From Sediminitomix flava (lineage in GTDB: Bacteria > Bacteroidota > Bacteroidia > Cytophagales > Flammeovirgaceae), in assembly GCF_003149185.1 (NCBI RefSeq), contig NZ_QGDO01000002.1:62001-126000 (forward strand): a DNA stretch of 64,000 bases, in the 5' to 3' direction. The notes under the pieces are model-generated. The model was not told where the DNA came from, made no database searches, and saw only the letters and a program-made list of their open reading frames with translations. Made by a program: the position numbers and the translations under genes. Shown here piece after piece: positions 25,137-33,942 of the stretch (the stretch's first letter is position 1; each line of letters opens with the position of its first letter).

Positions 25137-26642
25137 ATGGTGGATTGGTTTATTTATTCAGAGAACGAGCCTTTATTATTTACTCAAAGTTTCTTTTGGG
25201 TGCTTTTTGGCTTTGTAATTTTATTTTATCAGAGACTTTACAAGCATATCAATGCTCGAAATTTATTTCTCTGTATTTTTAGTCTATATTTTTACTACCT
25301 GTCTAGTGGGTTTTATTTCCTTCTCCTGCTCTTCTCTACCTTTGTAGATTATCATATTGGAAATAGGGTATTCGAATCCGACAATCAAAAAGAACGGAAA
25401 TGGCTTGTAGCGCTTAGTGTCGTTATAAATCTAGGATTACTGGGATATTTCAAATATGCATATTTCATTGTTTCTGCTGTAAATGACTTCTTTGGAACCT
25501 CATTTGAAGCCACAAACTATGTCGCCTCATTCATGCATTTATTCAATGCTGATGTAGAAATTGGTAAAATTATTTTACCTGTAGGTATTTCATTTTATAC
25601 CTTCCAAACTATTAGTTATACGGTAGATATATATAGGCGAAAGCTAGAACCTGTTAAGAGCATTTGGGACTTTGCTTTCTTTGTGAGCTTCTTCCCTCAA
25701 CTGGTAGCAGGCCCTATTGTCAGAGCCTCTGATTTTGTACCTCAGATTTATCAAAAATACAGACTTACAAATGATGAATTTGGTAAAGCTATTTTCATGA
25801 TAATGGGTGGTCTTGTAAAAAAGATATTTATTTCAGATTACATCTCAATAAACTTTGTTGATCGAGTTTTTACTAGTCCAGAAGCTTACACTGGTTTTGA
25901 AAACCTAATGGCTACTTATGGTTATGGTTTACAGATTTATTGTGATTTCTCTGGATACACAGATATAGCTATAGGTATTGCTTTACTCCTAGGATTCAGA
26001 CTTCCTCTAAACTTCAATTCGCCTTATAAATCTCAAAATATCACAGACTTTTGGCGTAGGTGGCATATATCACTTTCTTCTTGGCTTAGAGATTACCTCT
26101 ATATTTCTATGGGAGGAAATCGTAAAGGAAGAATCAGAACGTACTTACATTTAGCCATTACAATGCTTTTAGGTGGACTTTGGCATGGAGCACATTGGCG
26201 TTTTATAATCTGGGGAGCATTACATGGTGTAGCGCTTGCTATTCATAAAATGTGGATGGAAATGTTTGGAAAAAGTAGTCAGAGACAAAATGGTGTATAT
26301 CGATTCTTTGCTTGGTTATTCACTTTTCACTTTGTCATGTTCTGTTGGATTTTCTTTAGGGCAGATAACTTGGAAGTTGTTTGGACTATGCTAGATCAAA
26401 TTGTTTTTGCCTTTGATTTTGCTTCAATCACAGATGTAATAGTAGGTTATCATAAAGTATTCTTAGTTATTCTTATTGGATATATACTTCACTTTAGGCC
26501 TACAAGCTGGAAAGAAAAACTAGAAAAGAACTTTATCTATTTACCTGATATCAGTAAAGCATTTATCATTCTATTACTAATTATTTTTCTCTTCCAAAGT
26601 AAATCATCAGAAATACAGCCTTTTATTTATTTCCAATTTTAA
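25137..26642 (+). CDS. MBOAT-family O-acyltransferase (AlgI/DltB-like)
   Basis: Membrane-bound O-acyltransferase of 501 residues with about ten helices. The family core is plain: ILPVGISFYTFQTISYTVDIYR, PQLVAGPIVRASDFVPQ, YCDFSGYTDIAIGIALLLGF, NITDFWRRWHISLSSWLRDYLYI with the first conserved His, and GGLWHGAHWRFIIWGALHG with the second. AlgI-like members move acyl groups across the membrane to acetylate exopolysaccharide. The usual partner (AlgJ/AlgX or SGNH hydrolase) is not adjacent, so the acceptor is unknown. It is likely in one unit with the rhomboid gene and ends at a good terminator. Confidence 0.92.
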   Translation: MVDWFIYSENEPLLFTQSFFWVLFGFVILFYQRLYKHINARNLFLCIFSLYFYYLSSGFYFLLLLFSTFVDYHIGNRVFESDNQKERKWLVALSVVINLGLLGYFKYAYFIVSAVNDFFGTSFEATNYVASFMHLFNADVEIGKIILPVGISFYTFQTISYTVDIYRRKLEPVKSIWDFAFFVSFFPQLVAGPIVRASDFVPQIYQKYRLTNDEFGKAIFMIMGGLVKKIFISDYISINFVDRVFTSPEAYTGFENLMATYGYGLQIYCDFSGYTDIAIGIALLLGFRLPLNFNSPYKSQNITDFWRRWHISLSSWLRDYLYISMGGNRKGRIRTYLHLAITMLLGGLWHGAHWRFIIWGALHGVALAIHKMWMEMFGKSSQRQNGVYRFFAWLFTFHFVMFCWIFFRADNLEVVWTMLDQIVFAFDFASITDVIVGYHKVFLVILIGYILHFRPTSWKEKLEKNFIYLPDISKAFIILLLIIFLFQSKSSEIQPFIYFQF

Positions 26643-26673
26643 TGAAAATAATAAAAACCTAAACAAAAAAATA

Positions 26674-26707
26674 AATTAGTACACAATCGTACTAATTCAT
26701 TTTTTTT
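26674..26707 (+). terminator. Terminator after the MBOAT gene
   Basis: A perfect 9-bp stem AATTAGTAC/GTACTAATT (26674-26682 with 26689-26697) with a six-base loop, followed by eight T. Confidence 0.85.
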
Positions 26708-26770
26708 ACCTAATCAGAAATACAACCTTCAATTATTATTGAAAAAATTCAATTATTTCTTCATATAATT

Positions 26771-26800
26771 TTGAAAGTAAAAATATTGATCATACTTTTG
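26771..26800 (+). promoter_or_regulatory. Consensus promoter of tRNA-Leu
   Basis: TTG at 26771-26773, 19 bases, then TACTTTTG at 26793-26800: a full match to the Bacteroidota consensus. The tRNA starts 28 bases further on. This is the clearest promoter in the window. Confidence 0.8.
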
Positions 26801-26828
26801 CATCGCTTTTCGGCAAATGAGCCGTTTT

Positions 26829-26910
26829 GCGGATGTGGCGAAATTGGTAGACGCACTAGACTTAGGATCTAGCGCCGCAAGGCGTGGGGGTTCGACTCCC
26901 TCCATCCGCA
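26829..26910 (+). tRNA. tRNA-Leu (anticodon UAG)
   Basis: Full cloverleaf of 82 bases. The acceptor stem is GCGGATG/CATCCGC with discriminator A at 26910. The anticodon stem is CTAGA/TCTAG with loop CTTAGGA (anticodon TAG). It has a long class II variable arm (GCGCC GCAA GGCGT) and a T arm with GTTCGAC. CCA is not encoded. Confidence 0.97.
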
Positions 26911-26960
26911 CGAGTTCATCTGATAAATGAACTTTGTTTATGTGTTGTGAAAAAAGCTAA

Positions 26961-27002
26961 AAAATAAGCCTTATGATTGATTTCATAAGGCTTATTTTTT
27001 TT
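26961..27002. terminator. Strong bidirectional terminator
   Basis: A perfect 16-bp stem (26961-26976 with 26983-26998) with a six-base loop and flanking A and T runs. It ends the tRNA-Leu unit (plus) and the exchanger gene (minus). Confidence 0.9.
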
Positions 27003-27016
27003 GAGGTATTTTTACT

Positions 27017-28174
27017 TTAGATCAATTGGGCAAACCAATGACTTATAATCACAAACTGATCCGCTAAAGTCTTAGCTATTACATTTCCAGTAGCAGTTCC
27101 TAAAATGTACACTATAAATAATACATAGAGCGTAAGTAGCGCATAAGCTTTTAACCTACCCATGTACTGACCAATATAGAAAATTAGGAAAGCACCAATT
27201 GTCATAAATAAAAGCATTACTCTTAACTCCCCAATTCCATCATTTATTTCCACGTTAGGAATATGAATTGGTCCATTTACGAGCGTAAAGAAGAATAATG
27301 GCATTCCTAGTGCGAAACAAATATCAAAAATGTTACTTCCTAGTGCATTTGCCAAAGCATCATCATAATTCCCCTTCATTGCATCTTTGTAAGACATAAT
27401 AGTATCAGGAACACTTGTAGCTGCTGATGCGATGATAACTGAGACAAAATAGATAGGCCAATCAAGTCCATCACCAAGTTCAATACATGCCTCTACCAAT
27501 AAGTAACAAGAAGCCCCTACAAAAGCCGTAGAAACTAATAATAAAGCCCAAGCTCTAGCTGTATTGATTTTCCCATCGCCTAAGAATAATACTTCAAGGT
27601 CAAGTGTAATAATAGCTTTCAATACACCAGTAACAGTTCCCGCGCCTTCATGTGGTTCTAACTCATGTTGAAAACCAGCAGCTTCATTACTACTGTTTCT
27701 CATATTGTAAAGCATATACACCAAATAAAAGAAGTACAAACTCATCAAAAGCAAACCATGTTGCCAATTTAATTCTGTACCACTTACAAAAATCAATAGA
27801 ATTAGCTCAGCTAAAATCAAAGATATTCCATCTCTTGCAATCACATTTTTAGAAACAGAAATTCGTGTAGCAAGCCCAGCGCCTAATACTCCTAAAATAG
27901 AAACAGCAGGAATGACCATACTATTGAAAATTGCACTACCAGCTGTTGTCCCTAGTCCACTAGCAAATCCTTCAGCGTCTTTGAGTACTAATAGAAAAAA
28001 TAATGTTGTGAATAATTCTGGAATAGAACTCGCTATTGCGTTGATCGTACCTCCTTTCACACCATCACTCATGTTTCTTCCTAAATAATCGGAAGCAATT
28101 TCAAAACCATCACAGGCTCTCCAAATAATTACACAACAAAATGTGATTAATAAAATCGGAATAAGAATTGTCAT
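27017..28174 (-). CDS. Cation (Na+/Ca2+-type) exchanger, CaCA superfamily
   Basis: Inner membrane antiporter of 385 residues with about ten helices. The two alpha-repeats carry the cation site: GGTINAIASSIPELFTTLFF (about 40-60) and IIASAATSVPDTIMSYKDAMKGNYDDALANALGSN (about 245-280), followed by IFD. A hydrophilic loop (about 160-190) separates the halves. The first repeat has Glu in SSIPEL as usual; the second has Asp (SVPD), a known variant. The ion pair (Na+, K+ or H+ with Ca2+) cannot be told from sequence alone. It stands alone on the minus strand. Confidence 0.85.
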   Translation of the reverse strand: MTILIPILLITFCCVIIWRACDGFEIASDYLGRNMSDGVKGGTINAIASSIPELFTTLFFLLVLKDAEGFASGLGTTAGSAIFNSMVIPAVSILGVLGAGLATRISVSKNVIARDGISLILAELILLIFVSGTELNWQHGLLLMSLYFFYLVYMLYNMRNSSNEAAGFQHELEPHEGAGTVTGVLKAIITLDLEVLFLGDGKINTARAWALLLVSTAFVGASCYLLVEACIELGDGLDWPIYFVSVIIASAATSVPDTIMSYKDAMKGNYDDALANALGSNIFDICFALGMPLFFFTLVNGPIHIPNVEINDGIGELRVMLLFMTIGAFLIFYIGQYMGRLKAYALLTLYVLFIVYILGTATGNVIAKTLADQFVIISHWFAQLI

Positions 28175-28503
28175 CTTAAAAGTAAGTTTTTACCCATTCA
28201 GCATATGTACAAATGAGTAACGTAATAAAAAGCAGTCAATTATAAAACATAGCTTACAAAATTAAAAAATTCCAATCTGATATTTTAAGATTTTAAGCTG
28301 TTCCTATACGAAAGTTGTCTTTTTTGAGTTAGACTTTGTAGTGTTTTAAAGTGACTATTAAAGGAAAAATAAAATTTAAAATAATCATCGTAAGATTTTA
28401 TAGAAGTATTACTTTTGTTAGCTTACATTTTGCACAAAATTTGTCATTTTACTCCTTTGTAATTATACCAAACATCTAAGGCATCAAAGAAAGAGATGTT
28501 TTT
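28175..28503. other. Divergent intergenic region
   Basis: About 330 AT-rich bases between the exchanger gene (minus) and a lipoprotein-like gene (plus). It holds a TAnnTTTG box (28410-28417) and an 8-bp hairpin ending next to the start codon of the plus gene (28470-28501). No gene was seen. Confidence 0.5.
28410..28417 (+). promoter_or_regulatory. -7 box match
   Basis: TACTTTTG fits TAnnTTTG; no clear -33 TTG. The implied transcript start is near 28424, about 80 bases before the start codon at 28504. Confidence 0.35.
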
Positions 28504-29361
28504 ATGGTTAAAAAAATGAATTTAGATCGGACTTTTATACTCAACTTGATTTTCCTACTCACCTCTATAGGTATATGTGGATGTACACAATATGTGTGCC
28601 CTGCTTATCAGAGTGCATTTTTAGCTACACAAGAAGATGCTGATTACTTCTTTAGCTATTATCAAGATGATAGTATATTATTTCAGAACGATTTAATGGC
28701 TAGTAGAGATAAATCATGGAATGGGCTTGTACAGGCAAGGCCGTATGCTATTGGTCTACCACCCGTGAGACCATCTCGAAATCAGAACTACCCAAAAGTT
28801 ATTTTACAGAAAAAACTAAGGATTATACCTGACACAGCACTAGAAGTGATAAAAGATAGTACCTTTTATCTGAACTCTAGTAGTGAAGGTGATGATGTAA
28901 CAATAGATGAGCTTCCTTTGGATGACTTCGTATCTGAAGAAGAAAGCAAAGAAATCGCTACTGATGAGGATGAATCAAATAGCATTATTGTAGAAAATGC
29001 AGATTCATTAGATATTAATTCTGGTCCTCCAATGCGATATGACCAATATTATTACATGAAAAACTATGGCTTAGCATTACTTGAAGCTGATTCTTTAAGA
29101 CAAGCCGCTAAAGCCGATAGTTTGGCCGCTAAGAATAATACATCTCCAGATTCATTAATACTTAATCCAAATCGTAAAAAATGGCAATTCTGGAAACCAA
29201 AATATATTCAACCAGACAGTATTTCAAATACAAACTTATCAGATAGTATCACTACCGAAGGTGTTGATGAAAACAAATTTGGCTCTGGTCTATTCAATAA
29301 CTCTGGTGAAGAAGAAGAACCCGTAAAAGTTCCTTCTTCAGAAAATGAAGAAGACTGGTAG
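28504..29361 (+). CDS. Conserved hypothetical lipoprotein-like protein
   Basis: Protein of 285 residues with an N-terminal hydrophobic segment (about 10-26). It ends in GICGCTQYVCPAY, where Cys27 could be lipidated, although the lipobox is not ideal. The CPAY segment after the cysteine recurs in Bacteroidota lipoproteins. The middle and end are low-complexity, rich in Asp, Glu and Ser, with AxADSLxAK-type short repeats (about 195-210) and a WQFWKPKY motif near 225. No catalytic motif is visible. It precedes an M23 peptidase gene, separated by a terminator, so a cell-wall link is possible but unproven. An 8-bp hairpin sits right in front of its start codon. Confidence 0.6.
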   Translation: MVKKMNLDRTFILNLIFLLTSIGICGCTQYVCPAYQSAFLATQEDADYFFSYYQDDSILFQNDLMASRDKSWNGLVQARPYAIGLPPVRPSRNQNYPKVILQKKLRIIPDTALEVIKDSTFYLNSSSEGDDVTIDELPLDDFVSEEESKEIATDEDESNSIIVENADSLDINSGPPMRYDQYYYMKNYGLALLEADSLRQAAKADSLAAKNNTSPDSLILNPNRKKWQFWKPKYIQPDSISNTNLSDSITTEGVDENKFGSGLFNNSGEEEEPVKVPSSENEEDW

Positions 29362-29406
29362 TTAATACTTATGATAAAGTTTAATATTTATTAAAACTCA
29401 TTTAAG

Positions 29407-29468
29407 AATCCATGTTAAAAGTACTTTTGTAAGGCTAAACTATTATCCCAACATGGATTATTTTTTTT
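29407..29468 (+). terminator. Terminator with a long loop after the lipoprotein gene
   Basis: AATCCATGTT (29407-29416) pairs with AACATGGATT (29450-29459), followed by A and eight T. The 33-base loop contains a TAnnTTTG promoter box. Confidence 0.65.
29422..29429 (+). promoter_or_regulatory. -7 box inside the terminator loop
   Basis: TACTTTTG at 29422-29429 matches TAnnTTTG. A transcript from here (about 29436) would carry only the right arm of the hairpin, so it would pass the terminator and reach the M23 gene. The -33 element is poor. Confidence 0.3.
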
Positions 29469-29570
29469 ATTTCTGTAGATTTATATTAAAATTATGATTC
29501 GTTCGTTACTTCATTGTAATAAGATCCTTTTTATATAGATTAGGACGGATAGGAATAGGGCTCGTTTGAA

Positions 29571-30548
29571 ATGGCAAAGATTAAATATTATTACGATACT
29601 GAAACTTGTAGATATGAGAGAGTAAAAACATCTACAGGTGACATTGTTCTCAACACGATAGGAATTTTATTCCTGTGTTCATTATTTGGTATTCTCTTTT
29701 CTGCAATACACTCTTCATATTTCCCTTCTGCTAAAGAAGTTCAGCTTATAAAAGAAAATGAGGAGATGGCATACCATTACGAACGTATGCACAAAGATCT
29801 TGAAGGGGCTCTAAACATGATGAATACATTACAAGATCGTGATGATAATATTTATAGAGTTATTTTTGAGGCAGAACCAATCCCTTCAAACATTCGCAAA
29901 GGTGGTACAGGAGGAAGTGAGAAATATAAAAACCTGCTAAAAAATGAATCAGGCAGAGAAGATCTTATAATAGATGCACAGAAAAAACTAGACGATCTTA
30001 AAAAACAAATGTATGGGCAAACTAAGTCCTACGATGAAATCGCTAAGTTAGCAGCTAACAAATCTAAAATGCTAGCATCTATCCCTGCTATTCAACCTGT
30101 TTCCAACAAAGACCTTAAAAGACTCTCATCTGGCTTTGGTAGAAGACTTCACCCAATTCTTAAAACATGGAAAAAGCATGAAGGTGTTGACTTCTCAGCA
30201 GAAAGAGGTACTCCTATTTATTCAACAGGTGATGGCGTTGTAAAAACTGCTAGAAAATCTTCTGGAGGATATGGTTGGCTTATTGAAATAGATCATGGAT
30301 TTGGCTACAGAACTAGATATGCTCACATGTCTCGTTTTGATGTGAAGAAAGGTGATAAAATTAAACGTGGCCAAAGAATTGGTGCTGTGGGTAACACAGG
30401 ACGCTCAACTGCTCCTCACCTTCATTATGAAGTGATTTACAAAAACAAGAAGATCGATCCAGTAAACTTCTTTACAAAAGATCTTACTCCTGAACAATAC
30501 GATGAGCTTAGAAAAATGGCTGCTGTAGAAAACCAATCTCTAGAATAG
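29571..30548 (+). CDS. M23-family (LytM) peptidoglycan endopeptidase, membrane-anchored
   Basis: Protein of 325 residues: a short cytoplasmic N-terminus, one membrane helix (about 27-47), a coiled coil (about 55-165), then a LytM domain (about 185-300). Zinc and catalytic residues are intact: His203 and Asp207 in HEGVDF, His252 in YAHMS, and His283/His285 in HLHYEV. It should cut peptide cross-links in the periplasm. Because all catalytic residues are present it is an enzyme rather than an EnvC/NlpD-type activator. In Bacteroidota such genes lie near cell-shape or division loci; here the next gene is a DUF6089 barrel. Confidence 0.92.
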   Translation: MAKIKYYYDTETCRYERVKTSTGDIVLNTIGILFLCSLFGILFSAIHSSYFPSAKEVQLIKENEEMAYHYERMHKDLEGALNMMNTLQDRDDNIYRVIFEAEPIPSNIRKGGTGGSEKYKNLLKNESGREDLIIDAQKKLDDLKKQMYGQTKSYDEIAKLAANKSKMLASIPAIQPVSNKDLKRLSSGFGRRLHPILKTWKKHEGVDFSAERGTPIYSTGDGVVKTARKSSGGYGWLIEIDHGFGYRTRYAHMSRFDVKKGDKIKRGQRIGAVGNTGRSTAPHLHYEVIYKNKKIDPVNFFTKDLTPEQYDELRKMAAVENQSLE

Positions 30549-30634
30549 CCAATATTCATACACCTTAAATATCTTGTTTAATACTTACAGATGCCTATGA
30601 TAGCTTTCTACTTTATCTAAACTATCTTTTTTAC

Positions 30635-31363
30635 ATGTCTATCAAACTATTAAGATATACTTCTATTTTAACTGTAATATTACTTTGCAGTAGCTTTTAT
30701 CATTCAAATGCTCAAAATAGATGGGAAGTAGGAGGAGGACTAGGCGCTACAAACTACACAGGAGACCTTGCCCCAACCTTTGACTTTGGTAATACTCGAT
30801 TTGGTGGTACTTTCTATGGAAGGTATTATTTGAACAAATACACCAATCTCAGAAATACATTTGGTATCAATTGGATTCATGGAGATGAATCAGGAATTGA
30901 TGATCCTATAAGTCAAATTCGTCAAGCGTCTTTCGATAACCTTTCTATTGACTTAAGCTCCGCTATAGAATATCATTTCCTACCCTTTAGAACTACTCGA
31001 AAAAAAAGAGATATGACGACACCCTATGCTTTTCTAGGTTTGGGTTTTAGTTATGTTTGGCCTTTAAATCAAAGCAGCGCCACGGGAGATGTACCTTTTG
31101 AAGGAAATGCTTTTGTTCCTTATATCCCATTAGGTTTTGGAGTAAAACGAAAACTGAACACTCATTGGGATTTTGGTGTAGAAATCATGACTCATCTAAT
31201 TATGAGTGATAGAAGTGATGGAATCAATGGTTCTTCAACACCCGATACTCCTTTATTAAACTTCCAATCTAATAGAAATGATAAGAACATGTATTTAGGT
31301 TTCTATTTTTCTTACCATTTCTATGAGGTCATCTGCCCATCTCCTACGCTAAAAGTATTCTAG
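30635..31363 (+). CDS. DUF6089-type outer membrane beta-barrel protein
   Basis: Secreted barrel of 242 residues. The signal peptide ends at SNAQ (about residue 27). WEVGGGLGATNYTGDL, FGGTFYGRYYLNKYTNLRNTFG, a PYAFLGLGFSYVWPLN strand and an aromatic-rich end fit the DUF6089 family common in Bacteroidota. The role is unknown; such proteins often lie beside peptidoglycan or undecaprenyl-metabolism genes, which fits the M23 peptidase just upstream. Its TAG stop overlaps that of copA on the other strand: the two stops share the palindrome CTAG at 31360-31363. Confidence 0.8.
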   Translation: MSIKLLRYTSILTVILLCSSFYHSNAQNRWEVGGGLGATNYTGDLAPTFDFGNTRFGGTFYGRYYLNKYTNLRNTFGINWIHGDESGIDDPISQIRQASFDNLSIDLSSAIEYHFLPFRTTRKKRDMTTPYAFLGLGFSYVWPLNQSSATGDVPFEGNAFVPYIPLGFGVKRKLNTHWDFGVEIMTHLIMSDRSDGINGSSTPDTPLLNFQSNRNDKNMYLGFYFSYHFYEVICPSPTLKVF

Positions 31364-33525
31364 TTTTGTTTTAATTTATATTTAAACCTCAAACTATTAC
31401 TTACAACTGAGATTGAACTAAGAGACATTGCTAAAGCGCCAATCATTGGGCTTATGATATAACCAATTGGGAGATATAATAAGCCCATTGCTATTGGAAT
31501 TGCAATGCTATTATACAAAAAGGCAAAAAAGAGGTTTTGTTTTACAGTACTCATACTTTCCTCCGAGATTCTGAAAGCATAAGGTAATTTTGAAATATCA
31601 CCGTGCATCATTGAAATTGATGCAGTTTCAATAGCAATATCAGTTCCTGAAGAAAGAGATATTCCGACATCTGCTTGAGCTAAAGACGGTGCATCATTTA
31701 AACCATCCCCCACCATAGCAACAACTTTTTTTTGTTCTTGCAATTTCTCTATAAAAGAAAGTTTTTCCTGTGGTAGCACTTCTGCTACAATCTGATCGAG
31801 ACCAATTTTATTTGCAATAATTTCAGCATTTTGACGACTATCCCCTGTCAGCATCCATTGAGCTTTATCTAAGCTTTTTAATTCTGACACTAGAACTTTA
31901 CTCTCCTGCCTAATTTCATCTTCAACACTTACAGTACCTATAATATGATCATTCTTAGCTATAAAAATAGAGGCACTATCATAATTAGCATATGAGATTC
32001 TATATTCTTCAAATAAACGCTTATTCCCGATTAGATAATAATCACCTTTATACTCAGCCTTAACGCCTTTCCCTACTACTACTTTAAACTGATCTAATAT
32101 TAGTTCATTAGATTTCCCTTCCAAAAAAGAAACAATGGCCTTTCCGTAAGGATGTTCAGATTGCTTTTCAATACTAAAAATAACATCTAATAGAGTTGAA
32201 ATATCATCAGACTTAATATTGGATTCCCAATCAATACTTTTAACAACTGGAACACCTTTTGTCAAAGTCCCTGTTTTGTCAAAAACAATCGAATCGACTT
32301 CTCTTAATTTCTGAAGACTTTCTGCATCCTTAAAAAGAATTCCGTTTTCAGCACCTAAACCAATCCCCACAGAAACAGCTGTAGGAGTTGCTAACCCTAA
32401 AGCACATGGACATGATATAATCAAAGTTGTCACAAATGTTGAGAGCGCAAAAGCAAAGCTTTCTCCCATGATGAAGAACCAGATTACAAATGCTAATGTG
32501 GCAAGACTAATTACAGTTGGTACAAAAACACTCGATATTCTATCAGCTAATTTTTGAATAGGAGCTTTACTTCCTTGTGCATTTTTCACCATTTCGATAA
32601 TACTAGATAGAAAAGTATCTTTACCAACTTTATCAGCAATCATCATAAAGGCTCCTTCTTGATTTAAGGTACCTGCAAACAGAACCTCTCCTCGTTCTTT
32701 ATAAACAGGCACAGGCTCACCTGTAAGCATACTTTCATCAATTGTACTTTCTCCTCTGACCACTCTCCCATCAACAGGAATCTTCTCACCAGGTCTAATC
32801 TGTATTCTGTATCCTTTCTGAATATCTTCAATCGCCATTTCAACTTCTTCTCCATTTAGTATTACAGTTGTTGTACTAGGGTTGAGTTGAAGTAATTTCT
32901 GGATAGCATTTGAAGTTTTCGTCTTTGCTCGTTTTTCTAAATACTTTCCAACTAAGATCAAACTGATGATCATTGCTGAGGCTTCGTAATAATAGCCATT
33001 ATTTACCTCTTGAAAGTAGGTCGGGAAAACTGTCAGTAAAAGACTGTAGAAAAATGCAGTGAAAGCACCTAAAGCGACTAAAGTATCCATATTGGTACTT
33101 AAGTTCTTGGCTTGCTTTATTGCTCTGCTAAAAAATCCTCTACCGGCTCCAAATACAATTGGAGCACTCATAACAAGTAAAATATATTCTTTATGGGGAA
33201 TAGAAATTGGCCCCATACTGATAAACATCATAAGAAGAGAGGAGAAAAGTGAAAGTATGAGTACCATCTCATCAGATAAAATCTGATCTTTTTTTGTATT
33301 TTTTTTCCCCTCCCCAATTACATAACCTAAACCTTGAATGCTGCGTTCTATTTTCTCTACAGGAAAGATATTTTCATCAAACTCAACATAAACTGAATCA
33401 GTAGCAAAACTTGCCTGTACACTTTTTACTCCTAACTCCTTTTTCAAATTCTTCTCAATCGTATTAGCGCAAGCTGCACAAGTCATTCCGCTAACTGAAA
33501 TCGTTTGTTTAGTCATCTTTTTCAT
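31360..33525 (-). CDS. copA: Copper-type P1B ATPase
   Basis: Heavy-metal-pumping ATPase of 721 residues. One N-terminal heavy-metal domain carries Cys16 and Cys19 in GMTCAACAN. The chain then has the eight-helix membrane part with the CPC metal site (ISCPCALGLATP, about residue 370), the phosphorylation motif DKTGTLTKG (about 415), SEHPYGKAI in the nucleotide domain, and GDGLNDAPSLAQADVG (about 610). CPC with downstream YN (FAFLYNSIAIP) and MxxSS (AMSLSS) points to Cu(I). It could export copper for detoxification or supply the periplasm for oxidase assembly. It is 23 bases after the copZ-like gene, in one unit. Confidence 0.92.
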   Translation of the reverse strand: MKKMTKQTISVSGMTCAACANTIEKNLKKELGVKSVQASFATDSVYVEFDENIFPVEKIERSIQGLGYVIGEGKKNTKKDQILSDEMVLILSLFSSLLMMFISMGPISIPHKEYILLVMSAPIVFGAGRGFFSRAIKQAKNLSTNMDTLVALGAFTAFFYSLLLTVFPTYFQEVNNGYYYEASAMIISLILVGKYLEKRAKTKTSNAIQKLLQLNPSTTTVILNGEEVEMAIEDIQKGYRIQIRPGEKIPVDGRVVRGESTIDESMLTGEPVPVYKERGEVLFAGTLNQEGAFMMIADKVGKDTFLSSIIEMVKNAQGSKAPIQKLADRISSVFVPTVISLATLAFVIWFFIMGESFAFALSTFVTTLIISCPCALGLATPTAVSVGIGLGAENGILFKDAESLQKLREVDSIVFDKTGTLTKGVPVVKSIDWESNIKSDDISTLLDVIFSIEKQSEHPYGKAIVSFLEGKSNELILDQFKVVVGKGVKAEYKGDYYLIGNKRLFEEYRISYANYDSASIFIAKNDHIIGTVSVEDEIRQESKVLVSELKSLDKAQWMLTGDSRQNAEIIANKIGLDQIVAEVLPQEKLSFIEKLQEQKKVVAMVGDGLNDAPSLAQADVGISLSSGTDIAIETASISMMHGDISKLPYAFRISEESMSTVKQNLFFAFLYNSIAIPIAMGLLYLPIGYIISPMIGALAMSLSSISVVSNSLRFKYKLKQN

Positions 33526-33548
33526 TCTCGGTTTAGAGTTATTACAGC

Positions 33549-33770
33549 TTAGAGTTCTGCCACAAAAGAGGCTTTGAATCCTGCATTTTCCAATATAGAA
33601 AGTACACCTTCTATATTTAGATCATCTTCTACAGTTACATCTAATAATTTATCGTCAACGTCTGTATTTACTTTCCATTCTACTATACTAAACTCTTCAT
33701 TTAGGAATGGACTAACTTTCTTAATACAGTTTCCACAGTTAATATTCGTCTTAAATTGGTATGTTTTCAT
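33549..33770 (-). CDS. Small heavy-metal-associated (CopZ-like) protein
   Basis: A 73-residue single heavy-metal-associated domain, a cytoplasmic metal chaperone by family. The metal-binding cysteines lie in NINCGNCIKKV (about residues 12 and 15). The domain has the usual beta-alpha-beta order, ending GFKASFVAEL. The C-x-x-C lacks the Met-Thr seen in classical copper chaperones (MTC), so metal preference is less certain, but the copA gene 23 bases downstream argues for copper. First gene of the unit; a TTG-N19-CAACTTTG promoter match lies 34 bases upstream. Confidence 0.85.
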   Translation of the reverse strand: MKTYQFKTNINCGNCIKKVSPFLNEEFSIVEWKVNTDVDDKLLDVTVEDDLNIEGVLSILENAGFKASFVAEL

Positions 33771-33803
33771 ATCAAATTCATTTTAATAATATCTATAATG
33801 CTA

Positions 33804-33833
33804 CAAAGTTGAGGATATTTTGACATACTTCAA
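33804..33833 (-). promoter_or_regulatory. Promoter match for copZ-copA
   Basis: On the minus strand TTG (33833-33831), 19 bases, then CAACTTTG (33811-33804), one mismatch from TAnnTTTG. TTGA and TCAA flank the spacer just after the -33 element, a possible short dyad for a metal-responsive regulator. Confidence 0.5.
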
Positions 33834-33882
33834 TTATAGAATTTACACTTTGAGGTATAAGATTTTGATCTAGAATCGAAAT

Positions 33883-33915
33883 AAAAAAGGCTTCCAGTCA
33901 CTAAGACTGAAAGCC
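33883..33915 (-). terminator. Terminator of the oxidase assembly operon
   Basis: 33889-33899 pairs with 33905-33915 with one mismatch. The A-run 33883-33888 gives a U-run on the minus strand, just after the last gene of the cluster. Confidence 0.75.
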
Positions 33916-33942
33916 AATTATATGTTTGATGTATTCTCTGAG

